DNA of 64,000 bases from Artemia franciscana (lineage: Eukaryota; Arthropoda; Branchiopoda; Anostraca; Artemiidae). Made by a program: the position numbers and the translations under genes. A model generated the notes under the pieces. That model had not been told where the DNA came from. It searched no databases and saw only the letters and a list, made by a program, of their open reading frames with translations. Each line of letters opens with the position of its first letter. Position 1 is the stretch's first letter. Of the stretch, positions 25,693 through 37,429 are shown in pieces. The stretch lies in contig NW_027063627.1 of assembly GCF_032884065.1 (NCBI RefSeq), forward strand, positions 1,187,980-1,251,979, read 5' to 3'.

Positions 25693-27460
25693 AATTGCTC
25701 TGATTATGTGATTTACATTAAGAATCCTTGAATTTTGGGGGTGTTTCCCCCTATTTCAAAAATCAGCCAAATTTTCTAAGGCTCTTAACTTTTGATGGGT
25801 AAAACTAAACTTGATGACTTTTCAAACAGTTCGTGGTAAAAAACTGTAGTAAGGAGCGACCCAGCTCAATATTAACCGAAACTCTAAAAAATAAAATTTT
25901 GATACCAATAGTAAATAGGGGGAAACATCCCTTGAAAGTAATAGAAGCTTCAAGCTCCTATCTACAAAAATATGGAATTTTGCATTTTTTGCCACAAGAA
26001 AGATCACGGATACGTGTTTATTTGTTTGTTTGTTTTTGTTTTTTCCCCAAGGGATTATCGTATTGACCCAGTGGTCCTAGAATGTCGCGAGAGGGCTCAT
26101 TCTGACGGAAATTAAATGTTCTAGTGCTATTTTTCAACATTCTGTGTATAGGAGCTTGAAACTTCTACAGTAGAGTTCTCTTGTAAGCTGAATCTGATGA
26201 TGTGATTTTCATTAAGATTCCTTGAGTTTTGGGGGCGTTTCCCCCTATTTCAAAAGTCAGCCAAATTTTCTAAGGCTCTTAACTTTTGATTGGTAAAACT
26301 AAACCTGATGACTTTTCAAACAGTTCGTGGTAACAAACTGTAGTAAGGAGCGACCCAGCTCAATATTAACCGAAACTCTAAAAAATAAAATTTTGATACC
26401 AATAGTTACATCAAAAGAATCGCATTTTAATGCTGATTTTAAATATATAAGTTTATCAAGTTTCGTTTTACCCATCAAAAGTTACGAGCCTGAGAAAATT
26501 TGCCTTATTTTAGAAAATAGGGGGAAACATCCCTTAAAAGTAATAGAAGCTTCAAGCTCCTATTTACAAAAATATGGAATTTTGCATTTTTTGCCACAAG
26601 AAAGATCACGGATACGTGTTTATTTGTTTGTTTGTTTTTGTTTTTTCCCCAATGGATTATCGCATTGACCCAGTGGTCCTAGAATGTCGCGAGAGGGCTC
26701 ATTCTGACGGAAATTAAATGTTCTAGTGCTATTTTTCAACGTTCTGTGTATAGGAGCTTGAAACTTCTACAGTAGAGTTCTCTTGTAAGCTGAATCTGAT
26801 GATGTGATTTTCATTAAGATTCCTTGAGTTTTGGGGGTGTTTCCCCTATTTCAAAAGTCAGCCAAATTTTCTAAGGCTCTTAACTTTTGATTGGTAAAAC
26901 TAAACCTGATGACTTTTCAAACAGTTCGTGGTAACAAACTGTAGTAAGGAGTGACCCAGCTCAATATTAACCGAAACTCTAAAAAATAAAATTTTGATAC
27001 CAATAGTTACATCAAAAGAATCGCATTTTAATGCTGATTTTAAATATATAAGTTTATCAAGTTTCGTTTTACCCATCAAAAGTTCCGAGCCTGAGAAAAT
27101 TTGCCTTATTTTAGAAAATAGGGGGAAACATCCCTTAAAAGTAATAGAAGCTTAATGAAAATCACGCCATCCGATTCAGTGTATCAGAAAACCATAAAGT
27201 AGAAGTTTCAAGCTCCTATCTACAAAAATGTGGAATTTTGCATTTTTTGCCACAAGAAAGATCACGGATGCGTGTTTATTTGTTTGTTTTTGTTTTTCCC
27301 CCAAGGGTTATCGTATTGACCCAGTGGTCCTAGAATGTCACGAGAGGGCTCATTCTGACGGAAATTAAACGTTCTAGTGCCCTTTTTAAATGACCAAAAA
27401 ATTAGAGGGCACCAAGGCCCCCTCCCACGCTCATTTTTTCCCAAAGTCACCGGATCAAAA
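25693..27460. mobile_element. Three tandem foldback-arm units
   Basis: Three consecutive units carry the same sequence beginning around the word CAGTTCGTGGTAA and the anchor GTAGTAAGGAGCGACC at 25846, 26340 and 26941. The second and third are about 601 bp apart and almost identical. The first lacks 108 bp, equivalent to 26407-26514. Each repeats a short foldback: family arm, then the opposite arm. The last unit runs into a full long left arm, which continues to 27765. Open frames inside (for example 26327-26668) exist only because the copies are identical. Confidence 0.85.
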
Positions 27461-28025
27461 TTCTTAGATAGTCATTTTATTAAGCATAGTCGAAAAACCT
27501 AATAACTATGTCTTTGAGGACGACTTACTCCCCCACAGTCTCCGTGGGAGGGGCTGCAAGTTACAAACTTTGACCAGTGTTTTTTCATATAGTAATAGTA
27601 ATTGGGAAGTGTACAGACGTTTTCAGGGGGATTTTATTGGTTTGAGGGGAGGGGGTTATGTGGGGAGAACTTTCCGTGGAGGAATATGTCATGGGGGAAG
27701 AGAAATCCCATTAAGAGGGCGCGGGATTTTCCAGCATTTCAAAAAAATGAAAAAATAAACATGAAAAAGTTTTTTCGACTGAAAATAAAGAGCAGCATTA
27801 AAACTTAAAACGAAAAGAAATTATTACGCATATGAGGGACTAACCTCCTCGTAATACCTTTCTCTTTACGATAGAGTATTTACAGTAATTTCAATTATTT
27901 ATTTTATGGCCTTTGTGATTCAGGGGTCATTCTTGAGGAATTGGGACAAAATTTAAGCTTTACTGTAAAGAGCGAGGTATTCCAGAGGTGCAAACTCCCT
28001 CATATGCGTAGTAAAAACATACGAA
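27461..28025. mobile_element. Foldback long left arm end plus centre, copy 5
   Basis: The left arm continues (GACGACTTACTCCCCCACAG, a G-rich stretch 27625-27710) into a palindromic centre from about 27766. The centre has its left arm (GCAGCATTAAAACTTAAAAC) and loop, but the right arm stops near CTCATATGCGTAG. The order is the mirror image of the copy at 9942-11425. Confidence 0.75.
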
Positions 28026-28303
28026 TATAGAAGTTCGTTACGCAAGTTAATTTGTAAGTTACGTATATTTTTACTAATAAAAAACATTCATAAAAAATTA
28101 AAAGTTCTAGTTACCTTTTTAAGTAACCAAAAAATTTGAGGGTAACTCCTCCCCCGTTCCTTTTTTCTCAAAATCGTCCGATCAAAACTATGAGAAAGCT
28201 ATTTAGCCCAAAAATAAATTAATATGTAAATTTTGTTTTAATTATTCATGTGTGGAGAGCCAAAATCAAAACATGCATTAATTCAAAAAGGTTCAGAAAT
28301 TAA

Positions 28304-28588
28304 ATAAAAAAAGTTTTTTAAACTGAAAGTAAGGAGCGATATTAAAACTTAAAACGAACAGAAATTACTCCGTATATGAAAGGGACTGTTTCTTCCTCAA
28401 CGCCCCACTCTTTACGCTAAAGTTTTTTACTGTTTTAAGAAGTAGAGTTGAGAGAAAGAGTCAAATTTTAGCGTAAAGAGCGGGGCGTTGAGGAGGGAAC
28501 AACCCCTTTCATATACGGAGTAATTTCTGTTTGTTTTAAGTTTTAGTATCGCTCCTTACTTTCAGTTTAAAAAACTTTTCTTTATTTA
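28304..28588. mobile_element. Foldback-family palindromic centre, best preserved copy
   Basis: Left arm starts AAAAAGTTTTTTAAACTGAAAG and the right arm ends CTTTCAGTTTAAAAAACTTT. The arms are about 115 bp and nearly exact inverted copies, including GAACAGAAATTACTCCGTAT and ATACGGAGTAATTTCTGTTT, around a loop of about 45 bp containing AAGAAGTAGAGTTGAGAGAA. Single-stranded, it would form one long hairpin. Confidence 0.92.
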
Positions 28589-29976
28589 ATACATACTTGG
28601 AATCAGCATAATAAGCTCATTCTTTTGATGTATCTGTTGATTTTAAAATTTGGTTACTTCTGAGCCGAGTCACTCCTTACTTACAGTTCATTGTCCTTTA
28701 TAGCTTCGGTTACTATTACTTGTCGTACATTAATTAAAATTCACTACCTCGAGCCGCTTCATTTTTGTAATAACAAACTTGGTATATTTGCAGAGAAAAT
28801 AAAACAAATAAAACAAAAAAAATTACATATTATATAACGGTGTTTTAGTGAATAGAATTCAACGTTTGAGAGTATTTTGCTAAATATTTAGAAGACTAAG
28901 AATGTAAAAATAATGAAATCAAATCATTAAAGCAAACAGGCATTAAAATAAGCTTTGAAGTGCTATATTTTACACAGAAGTACACTGCAGTAAACTCAAT
29001 TTTTATTTTTATTTTTCTCTGATCACACCATAGAAATGGTTTGATTCCAAATATAAAAGGCTGGTGAACCATGAACAATTACATGAAGTCAGCATGTACT
29101 AAAGCATATACTGGCAACCTGCATTCTTACCTTAACCTTTTTTAAAAAAAATAAACATTAATTGTTGCAACAGACGAGATTTCACTACGCTAAGAAAAAT
29201 TATTCTAAGTATTTTATTTGTATTTTACTTTGTATCATGGTATACTTGTGGGCTGCGCAAAATTTGAATTAATGGCTGCTGCAGAAGAAATACTAAATCA
29301 ATATTTGAAAAACATAGTGTAAATAGGCAATCACAAAAAATAAATTGCTAAGATACATATTAGGCCCTATGTCATTTGTCTAACCCACTTTATATATAAA
29401 GTTACTATGAAAAATAAACTAAAAATTTTGTAATAGACACTGTTGCTTCTTTACATTCATCCTAATGACACCAATCCATTTTTCAGTGTGCATTACTAAG
29501 ACCATTGCCCTCTAAAACCAACACAATAATGTAAAAATTTACATTTTCCAAACGTGCAATGGCTCCGTAGAAACTTTTCGGTTGGTCAAATCACTTCCTG
29601 CATGAAATTTGCACCCCTGTGAGTTAAGATTCTGGATAACCTCCATTTATAAAAATAGCGATCCCCTCCAACAGCTCAAGGTCTTCCAGCCACTTATGCA
29701 ACAGAATAACAGATGTATACAATCTTGTGTTGGGACGCTTTTTTAGCATTATAAAAAGACCATAGTTGAAAATATTCCAAAAGAAAGGAATCGATACTGA
29801 AGATAGTGAGGAAGCCTTTCAATTTAAAACGCCCACAACATATTTGCAAAGCAATATATGCTTATTCTTTTCTTGAATCTAGAATACAAGCATTAGAATT
29901 TCACTGCAGCCAAGTAGTTAGAACAGTAAGATGACTTAACTTGTGATACTAACTATGTTAAAGCAACTATTTGAAA
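28589..29976. other. Non-coding stretch
   Basis: AT-rich with no recognised coding sequence. May contain an older decayed upstream part of the Penelope-like element that follows, but no reverse transcriptase motif is readable. Confidence 0.45.
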
Positions 29977-30110
29977 TTAATGCCTGTCTTTTTTATACTG
30001 TTGTAACCGTTTTTCTAGATTCTGATGGGTCCTGCCGACATAGTATTTTCCACAATCACAGGGTATTTGATAGACCCCTCTTTGGCGAGTAACTGGGGCT
30101 TATCTTTACC
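29977..30110 (-). pseudogene. Penelope-like element, N-terminal half of GIY-YIG endonuclease
   Basis: The minus strand reads KDKPQLLAKEG, then after a one-base frameshift YQIPCDCGKYYVGRT and HQNLEKRLQQYKKD before a stop at 29977. This is the signature of the GIY-YIG endonuclease that ends Penelope-like proteins: the Tyr at the start, the two Cys, YYVGRT in place of YIG, and the following Arg-containing helix. It nicks target DNA in active elements. Only about 40 residues survive. Its C-terminal half is found next to it but on the opposite strand (30139-30473), so the domain has been split by an inversion. No reverse transcriptase is visible nearby. Confidence 0.85.
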
Positions 30111-30138
30111 GGAAATACCCTATCAAATGTTCTATAGT

Positions 30139-30473
30139 TCCAACAACTCCTTTGATTCTGCTTTAGGTTGGAAATATTTAATAATCCGTCCTACACAATA
30201 CTTTTTGAAAAATCTTCACTCATCAGTAATAATTTGGGGATAAAACAGGTGGTTCGATAATCAATCGAAATTAATCTCAAAATAAATAATAATATTTCTT
30301 TGAACAGGGACTTAGGGAAATACTCACCAAATTCTTTATACTCAAATTTAATTAAAAATGATCTAACAAAATATTTTACTAAACCGATTTATAATAGTAT
30401 TGAACCAGCTACGAAAAGGCCTTTGATACAGGCTGCTAAAAAAGCAAGGTTGGCTCTGAGAAATTGCATTTAA
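30139..30473 (+). pseudogene. Penelope-like element, C-terminal half of endonuclease
   Basis: The plus strand reads SSNNSFDSALGW, then after a frameshift FNNPSYTILFEKSSLIS and IKQVVR, a stop (TAA at 30258), then SIEINLKINNNISLNRDLG and a basic end AAKKARLALRNCI before TAA at 30471. The order FDSAL, F-NP, REx-EI, LNRDxG is the usual C-terminal tail of Penelope-like endonucleases. About 190 bp downstream lies the CTGAAGAC-stem-GAAA motif expected of this element type. The N-terminal half of the same domain is on the minus strand at 29977-30110. One frameshift and one stop make it inactive. Confidence 0.85.
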
Positions 30474-30662
30474 TCACTTTGTTCTCTTTAGTTTGAATGA
30501 ATTTATATTCTCACTTCATTCTTTTTGTCAGTCCTGGCTGAACTTCGTTGAAGTAAGTGTTTTTTTTAAAAAAAATTAAAAAACATTATTTAGTTTTAAT
30601 TCTCACAATTTAATGCAAGTTTATTTATATATACATATTTTCTCTCTTGTTCTCGTATTGTG

Positions 30663-30697
30663 CTGAAGACGGCCCTTGGACATAGGGCTGAAATATT
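30663..30697 (+). other. Hammerhead-like / Penelope-type motif, copy B
   Basis: CTGAAGAC, stem GCCCT (30672-30676) with AGGGC (30684-30688) plus a G-U pair, then GAAATATTC. It lies downstream of the Penelope-like stop codon, where the element's terminal repeat is expected. This linkage is the best support for assigning the two unlinked copies (1552 and 61081) to the same element type. Confidence 0.55.
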
Positions 30698-30789
30698 CAC
30701 AGAACTGATTTCCACTGTCTTGAAAAGATTTTCCGTATTGTTTCTACTTTGTATTTGTTTGTTATGGAAAGGCAGTGCGGTTTTCGTCG

Positions 30790-31110
30790 CCCATTTTCAT
30801 TCGAATAGAAATTAAAATTTTGAATGCCCTTTTAAGTGACCAAACAGAACGGAGGGTAAATAGCCCCCCTCCGTGCCCCATTTCCTCCAAAGACATCTGA
30901 ACGAAATTTTGAGACACGGCTGTAAGTTTTACAGTTGTCCATTGTTTACAGAAAGTATTAGTTATTGGGAAACATATGGAAATCTTCATGGGGGAATTTT
31001 CTCAGGGGGGATTTCATAGTGAAAATTTTTCAGTGGGGAGAAAATTGTTTGGGAAGAATTTCCCTGAATTCATCAACATAATTCTGTTTATTTGTATTAC
31101 TTTCTCTTTG
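30790..31110. repeat. Diverged foldback long-arm fragment
   Basis: Contains CCCTTTTAAGTGACCAAACA, the CCCCCCTCCGTGCCCCATTT block and TATTGGGAAACATATGGAAA, which correspond to the left long arm at 27380-27620 and 47130-47360. Too diverged to place its ends. Confidence 0.55.
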
Positions 31111-31639
31111 GATGCAAAATCTTACATATGGAGAGAATGTTACGGAGGCATTGTCCGCGGTAAATTTTTAGAAGGGATCAAATTGTCTGGCAGAATTTTT
31201 CCGTGGAAAAATATGGGTAATGCCCACAAGAGCGCTATAGAAAGACACTCTCCTTCTTAATGCACAAAAATGTTTAGGCGTTTTGTTTAATGCCTTTATT
31301 AACTGAAATGATTTTCTTCATATGTGCTGTATAATGTATAATAATGTGCTGTGATGTTAAGGAGGGATGGTAGGTATTTGTTGAGGGGGGGGGAGTCAGA
31401 TAACTAAAGAAGTACCGTTCAATGGGTTAATTTTCTAAGCCTCGTTGAGCCTTCAGATCAAAATTGAATGGGTTTCTGCGACTTGTTGTCTATTCCTTAT
31501 TGGTTCCCACGCATATTGTTGGTCTAAGCCTTAATTATTGGTGCTAGAGGAGGGAGGAGGGGGATAGTAGTGTCCTAGTAGTGACCAAGTTCATTCAGGT
31601 TAAGTTTCCCAAAGATAAATATATCATATCAGGAATGAA

Positions 31640-33100
31640 TAAATTGTGTAGTTTACAGTCCTTTCCTAGGGGCTGTGGGGTACAGAATCTCCTGAGGCAT
31701 GTCTATTAGACCTTGTGACCATTTCGAATAAAATGGTTTTTTAAGATTTTTAACAGCGTAAAGAAGAGGATCGAAATTCGAGGATCGACAAGAGGTTCCT
31801 GTTTCAACTACTCTTGCAACAAAATTTAAAAATTCCAACTTGATATCCTTAGCCATTTTCAAATATTGCTATGGTACCGTTTTGACAGCCCTCCTGTATA
31901 CAGTAGGTTTTAGATTTGTTCGACGTACCCCTCAACATTTCCTAAGGATTTTACACCTTTATCCTTTTTGGAGAGTCAGGATCAAAGACTCTCCTTTCCC
32001 CAATAATCAACCTAATATATAAACACTGGGTAAACTATATACCGTGCAATGGTTGCCTCAAAGGTTGTGGGTGGGGGTGTCATCGGAAGCAATTTTATTT
32101 GAATTTCAACTATTTTGAGCAAGATGACTATTCCAAAATGTGATAAGAAGTTTGGGTAATTGCAGTTAAACAGGGAATGGGAGACGGACTGATTGCACTC
32201 CATCTTTCAACATCCCCTTCAACATGCCTTTAAAGTTCAAACTTAATATTCTCATCTATTCTCGAGATATTGCAAATACAACTTTTTGAAAAACGGATAC
32301 ACATAGTATCTTTTCATTTAGTTGAACATGGTCCTCAAAATTCCTCGATATTCCGCCCTAACATACATAACTTTTTCAAACACACTCAGAAACAAACATT
32401 CCCACTTTTCCGAACGATAAATCCTGTAATTAAAAAAGGGTAAATTCCATAATTCACAGTCCTCGCACTAGGGGGCTTTGGGAGCATTGCATCCCCGGAA
32501 GCACAGTTGTTAGACCTTTTGCCTATTTTGAACAAATTGCTTTTCAAAATTTTGATCAATTTTGAGGGGAAGGGGCATCTAAAAAGGGCAAATGGAGCTT
32601 GTAGCCCTCCGATCACTTTTCAATATCTCTTTCAACGTACCCTGCAAGTTTCAACTTCAGAACCTCGTTCCTTCGATATTACTGATACGCCCTTTTGACA
32701 ACTAGAATGCACATAGTAGGTTTTGTTTGTTTTCGGAATTTCTTTCCAAAGCTGTAGAGTGTTATGCCATCCCAATAGGTATAGTTATTTGATCTTTAGA
32801 CTAATTTGTTAAAAATTTTAATCAAATGTATTTTGGAGGGAAAAGGTGTAGGAGGGGAGGCTGTTTGCCCTCCAATCACTTTTAACTTTTAAAATGTGTG
32901 CTAAAACTTTTAATTTGTAATCAAATGATCCCCCTCCTAAATCTATACGACAACCCCTTCCATATGAAGTGTCCCTGGGGAAAAAAAAGTACGTTGAAGC
33001 CTTATGGCTCTTTACTATAGGCAACGCTACAGTGTTGCCTCGTGACTTAATCAGGTGAGTGAAACTTTCAATTTCATTTCTAATGAACATCAAAAATTTT
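31640..33100. repeat. Degenerate series of units of about 400 bp
   Basis: Related blocks start near 31653 (TTTACAGTCCTTTCCTAGGG), 32040, 32455 (TTCACAGTCCTCGCACTAGG) and 32745, each followed by a purine-rich GGGG block, GTTAGACC-TTTTG and AACAAAATGG-like words, then CCCTCCGATCACTTTT or CCCTCCAATCACTTTT. Distantly like the foldback long arm. Non-coding. Confidence 0.5.
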
Positions 33101-33651
33101 CCAGGGGAAAAGTTATTCGGGGTGGGGAATTTTTGCCAGAGAGGAATATTTTGAGGAAAAATAGGTGGATTTTCGGGGCGGGGGAGGAGGGAATTTTACA
33201 GGTGGGTTTCTGAGGAAAAAATTTTCCGGGGGCGCCTAGCTCCACCCGGAATTCAATCTTTTAAATCTGAAAGAGCATCGGCGTGGTTGCTGTAGGACCA
33301 GTTTTAGCAAAAACCTTTCAAATCAAGCTTCTTCCGCATAGTAAAAAGTGTACAACTGCACCTCTGATACATGCCATTGAATAAACAAATAATGGGACTG
33401 AAATGATATAAGCAGGAAGCCTTGATCGAGAAAATAATGTTGCTTAACCTTGCATCCTTAACATAAGGGCAAACGCTGGATGAAAAGCATAAGCGCACTA
33501 AAGCAATTTCTGGTTAGTCTTAGAAAATATTTAATCTTTTCTCATGTTACAACCTTATTTTCTGCAATGATTTTTTGTTCGTTTGAAAAGGGGGTATTGC
33601 CAAAATAAAGGGGAAAGGGATTCACTCAAGAGTTACCAATTATTTAAATAC

Positions 33652-33796
33652 CTGCGCAGCAGAGTCAATGACATGAGGCAGTTTGCTATGGTGTCCTGAT
33701 GGCTTGTTGCGGTTGAAGTCATTATCATCATCTTTCTTAGGGTGCTCCTCCGTAGGAGGTTGACCGTCTGCCTCGTCAGTACTACTCCACATAGAG
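33652..33796 (-). CDS. Candidate internal exon C, product unknown
   Basis: On the minus strand a TGTCTTGAATGTTTTAG acceptor precedes 33796 and a CGCAG/GTATTT donor follows 33652. The 145-nt exon opens in phase 2 and closes in phase 0. It encodes SMWSSTDEADGQPPTEEH, then KKDDDNDFNRNKPSGHHSK and LPHVIDSAAQ: a hydrophilic, acidic and basic low-complexity stretch typical of a disordered linker. Its entry phase matches the exit phase of the candidate exon at 44881-44538, and joining them keeps one open frame. I recognise no domain. The next exon should lie further left, but I could not find it. Confidence rests on splice signals, phase and composition only. Confidence 0.5.
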
Positions 33797-34527
33797 CTAA
33801 AACATTCAAGACAGTTGGCTCCCAAAATAAAATATTTGTATTGAATCGTCAAAACTTGATATCCAAAATTTTCGTCATTTAATGGTATTAACCTATATTT
33901 TCAAAAAGTATACTTATGCACATTCAAAGCTAAAAGCAGCTAAAAAAAAACATAAATAATGTATTTGGTTTACGATTCGCTTATGAATACATTTCCTGTC
34001 TTCTCATTAAGAGACAGACCCAGGGATAGAAAATGGGTTCGCATGCCCTCAATATAAGGTAAAAAATTTACACTAGTAACAAGGGTAGACAAGTGAAAAA
34101 TACTGAGGAAGGGCCAAGGGTCCAAAGTTTTGTTAACCACCCCAGACATAGACTATGTGTCCGGCCCTCTTCTTATCTTCTCCATATTTTAAATATTAGC
34201 ACAATGTAAAACTGAGCAACAAATGAAAAGAACCGAAAGTTCTAAGACAGTATTTTTATTATTATGTCTTAGACGCTTGGTTCTAACAGAGAACAAGGAA
34301 GAACCCACACTTGTGACGCACACACATGTTCTCATTTTCGCTTGTCTTCTAACCGCAGACAATTTGAGTCTTTTCTTGATGTTACCACGTCATCACAGGT
34401 TTGATATAGTGTTAGGACCATTGGCCTATTTTATCAGAAAAATGTCCATTTTTGAAAATTCAACTTATTTTATCTCCAATATTTAAACTCTGTACCAATA
34501 TGTTACCACGTTACGTCCTGATAGAAT
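33797..34527. other. Probable intron sequence
   Basis: No exon seen. From about 34328 it includes one arm of a diverged inverted pair whose partner is at 36395-36480. Confidence 0.4.
34328..34415. repeat. Left member of an inverted pair around a foldback element
   Basis: CTTGTCTTCTAACCGCAGAC followed by AATTTGAG and TTTTCTT appears inverted at 36395-36480 (GTCTGCGGTTAGAAGAC). The pair encloses 34528-35892. They may be the ends of an older element into which the foldback element inserted. Confidence 0.7.
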
Positions 34528-35892
34528 CAAACAGTTCTTGGTAACGAACTGTAGTAAGGAGCGACCCGGCTCAATAGTAACCAAAACTCTAAAAAATGGA
34601 ATTTTGATACCAATACCTACATCAAAAGAATCGCATTTTTATACTGATTTTAAATATATAAGTTTCATCAAGTTTAGTTTTACCCATCAAAAGTTACGAG
34701 CCTGNNNNNNNNNNNNNNNNNNNNNNNNNNNNNNNNNNNNNNNNNNNNNNNNNNNNNNNNNNNNNNNNNNNNNNNNNNNNNNNNNNNNNNNNNNNNNNNN
34801 NNNNCTTTACACTAAAGCTTAAATTTTATCCCAATTCATTAAGAATGACCCCCTGAATCACAAAAGCCGTAGAATAAGTAGTTGAAATTACTGAAAATAC
34901 TTTAGCGTAAAGAGCGAGGTATTAGAAGGAGGTGAGCCCCTCATATGGGTAATAATTTCTGTTTGTTTTAAGTTTTATTGCTGTTCCTTACTTCCAGCTG
35001 AAAAAGCTTTTTCACTTTTATTTTTAATTTTTTTTTTTTAAATAATGCTAGTAAATCCTGCTCTCCCTTCATGGAAATTTTCTTCTCCCATTACAAATTC
35101 TCGAAGGAAAGTTCCCCCAGCACATCCCCCTCTTCTCAACCCCTCCCCCAAACCAAAAAAAAATCCTCCTGAAAACGCCTGTATACTTCCCAATAACCAT
35201 TACTATATGTAAGCACAGGTCAAAGTTTGTAACTTGTTGCCCCTCCAACGGGGACTGTGGGGGAGTAAGTCGTCCCCAAAGACATAGTTATAAGGTTTTT
35301 CGACTACGCTGAATAAAATGGCTATCTCAGAATTTTGATCTGTTGACTTTGGGAAAATAATTAGCGTGGGAGGGGGCCTAGGTGCCCTCCAATTTTTTGG
35401 TCACTTAAAAAGGGCACTAGAACTTTTCATTTCCGTTAGGATGAGCCCTCTTGCAACATTCTAGGACAACTGGGTCGATACGATCACCCCTGGGAAAAAA
35501 AAAAAAAAAAAAAACAAACAAAAAAACAAATAAACACGCATCCGTGATCTGCCTTCTGGCAAAAAATGCAAAATTCCCATTTTTGTAGATAGGAGCTCGA
35601 AACTTCTACAGTAGGGTTCTCTGATACGCTGAATCTGATGGTGTGATTTTCGTTAAGATTCTATGACTTTTAGGGGGCGTTTCCCCCTATTTTCTAAAAT
35701 AACGCAAATTTTCTCAGGCTCGTAACTTTTGATGGGTAAGACTAAACTTGATGAAACTTATATATTTAAAACCAGCATTAAAATGCGATTCTTTTGATGT
35801 AGCTATTGGTATCAAAATTCCATTTTTTAGAGTTTTGGTTACTATTGAGCCGGGTCGCTCCTTACTACAGTTCATTACCACGAACTGTTTGA
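34528..35892. mobile_element. Foldback element with long terminal inverted repeats, copy 7
   Basis: Left end CAAACAGTTCTTGGTAACGA and right end ACCACGAACTGTTTG are inverted copies. The match extends about 175 bp inward on each side: 34528-34704 against 35718-35892, including the terminal mini-hairpin CAGTTCGT-GGTA-ACGAACTG form and GTAGTAAGGAGCGACCCGG. Inside are an assembly gap (34705-34804), a palindromic centre (34805-35013) and a complete right long arm (35014-35892). It is the only copy here with both outer ends. The left arm is mostly missing or hidden in the gap. No coding region is convincing, so it is probably non-autonomous. Confidence 0.88.
34705..34804. other. Assembly gap (100 N)
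   Basis: Exactly 100 N, probably a gap of arbitrary size. It sits inside a palindrome, where assembly commonly fails. Confidence 1.
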
Positions 35893-36535
35893 AAATAACA
35901 ACAAAGGTTTGGCGTTAGGTTTGACAAAAGACAAGCCAAGTCAAAACTTAAAAGTCTAATAACAAAAAACATAATTTTAATAAGGCGCTAATTCTAATTT
36001 AAGGTCATTCAAAATGTATAAAGGGTTGATTGATGAAAATGAAGCACAGATAAATATGATTATAAAACTAGTGAAAGTTAAAGAATCACAATAGCTAAAG
36101 AAAATGTGGAATGGAGCAAACGACAGCAAGAATCACATTTAATTGAAACCGAAATTTTGAACAGTGGTCTTTGGTTGAAAACTGGAAAAGATGTATTTGT
36201 TATCTATAACACCTTAAGAATTAAATGAGAAGATGTATGAATCTAAACTGCTAAGGCAAAAGGAGTGAAAAAAAACTTTGTGAGGTAAAGATGAACCAAA
36301 ACTGACAATGTAATCTACACTTGGAAAACAAGGAACAGTGATGACTGGCCCCAAAAACGATCTAAATAGGTCAGGAATTCGTATGTTTGACAGGGTGGCT
36401 TTATCGAACCTATCTTGACGTCATGACATTAAGAAAAGGCTCAAATTGTCTGCGGTTAGAAGACAAACGACAATGAGAATCCATTTATAGAAGCCTACCA
36501 CGTGCCGAGTGCCAGGGCCTGATACTATATATAAT
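35893..36535. other. Non-coding stretch
   Basis: No gene recognised. Holds the right member of the inverted pair (36395-36480). Confidence 0.5.
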
Positions 36536-36604
36536 ATAGTACCATATGGTACTATATTATATATATAGTATTATATATATACTATATTATATATATTATA
36601 AAAA

Positions 36605-36639
<35 letters not shown>

Positions 36640-36642
<3 letters not shown>

Positions 36643-37091
36643 GTTGTTTGTCTGTGTCTGTCGAGTGACGTCATGTTTGTGTGTCGACTGACGAAATTAC
36701 AGACTGGGACATCGGGATGCAAATGACGACCGGGACACCAGGACATAGGGTATATAAATGACGACCGGGACACTCAAAGAGAAAGCGACCGGGACACTGG
36801 GAATGTTCGATCACCATAAAAAAAGCACCGGGACACAAATGACGACCGGGACACAGGGAATATAAATGACGACCAGGACACTCAAAGAGAAATTACAGAC
36901 CGGGACACCGGAACCCAAATGACGACCGGGACAAAAATGACAACCGGGACACGGGGAATATAAATGACGACCGCGACACTCAAAGAGAAATTACAGACTG
37001 GGACACCGGAACACAAATGACGACCGGAACACAGGGAAACAACAACAACGGGGACGCCGGGGGGCACAGGGGGATATATAAATGACGAAGG
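36640..37091 (+). repeat. GACGACCGGGACAC tandem words in Helitron debris
   Basis: The word GACGACCGGGACAC and variants recur about a dozen times, alternating with AGGGAATATAAAT and CAAAGAGAAATTACAGAC. A partial duplicate of the helicase coding start (ATGTTCGATCACCAT near 36804) is embedded. It directly precedes the Helitron helicase C-terminus, so it seems to be an expansion within that element. Confidence 0.8.
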
Positions 37092-37101
37092 GGACACAGG
37101 G

Positions 37102-37429
<328 letters not shown>

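Noticed and set aside
26327-26668. A 113-codon open frame shared by foldback units
   Set aside because: It is present only because the tandem units are nearly identical; it is interrupted in other copies (34538 region) and shows no domain.
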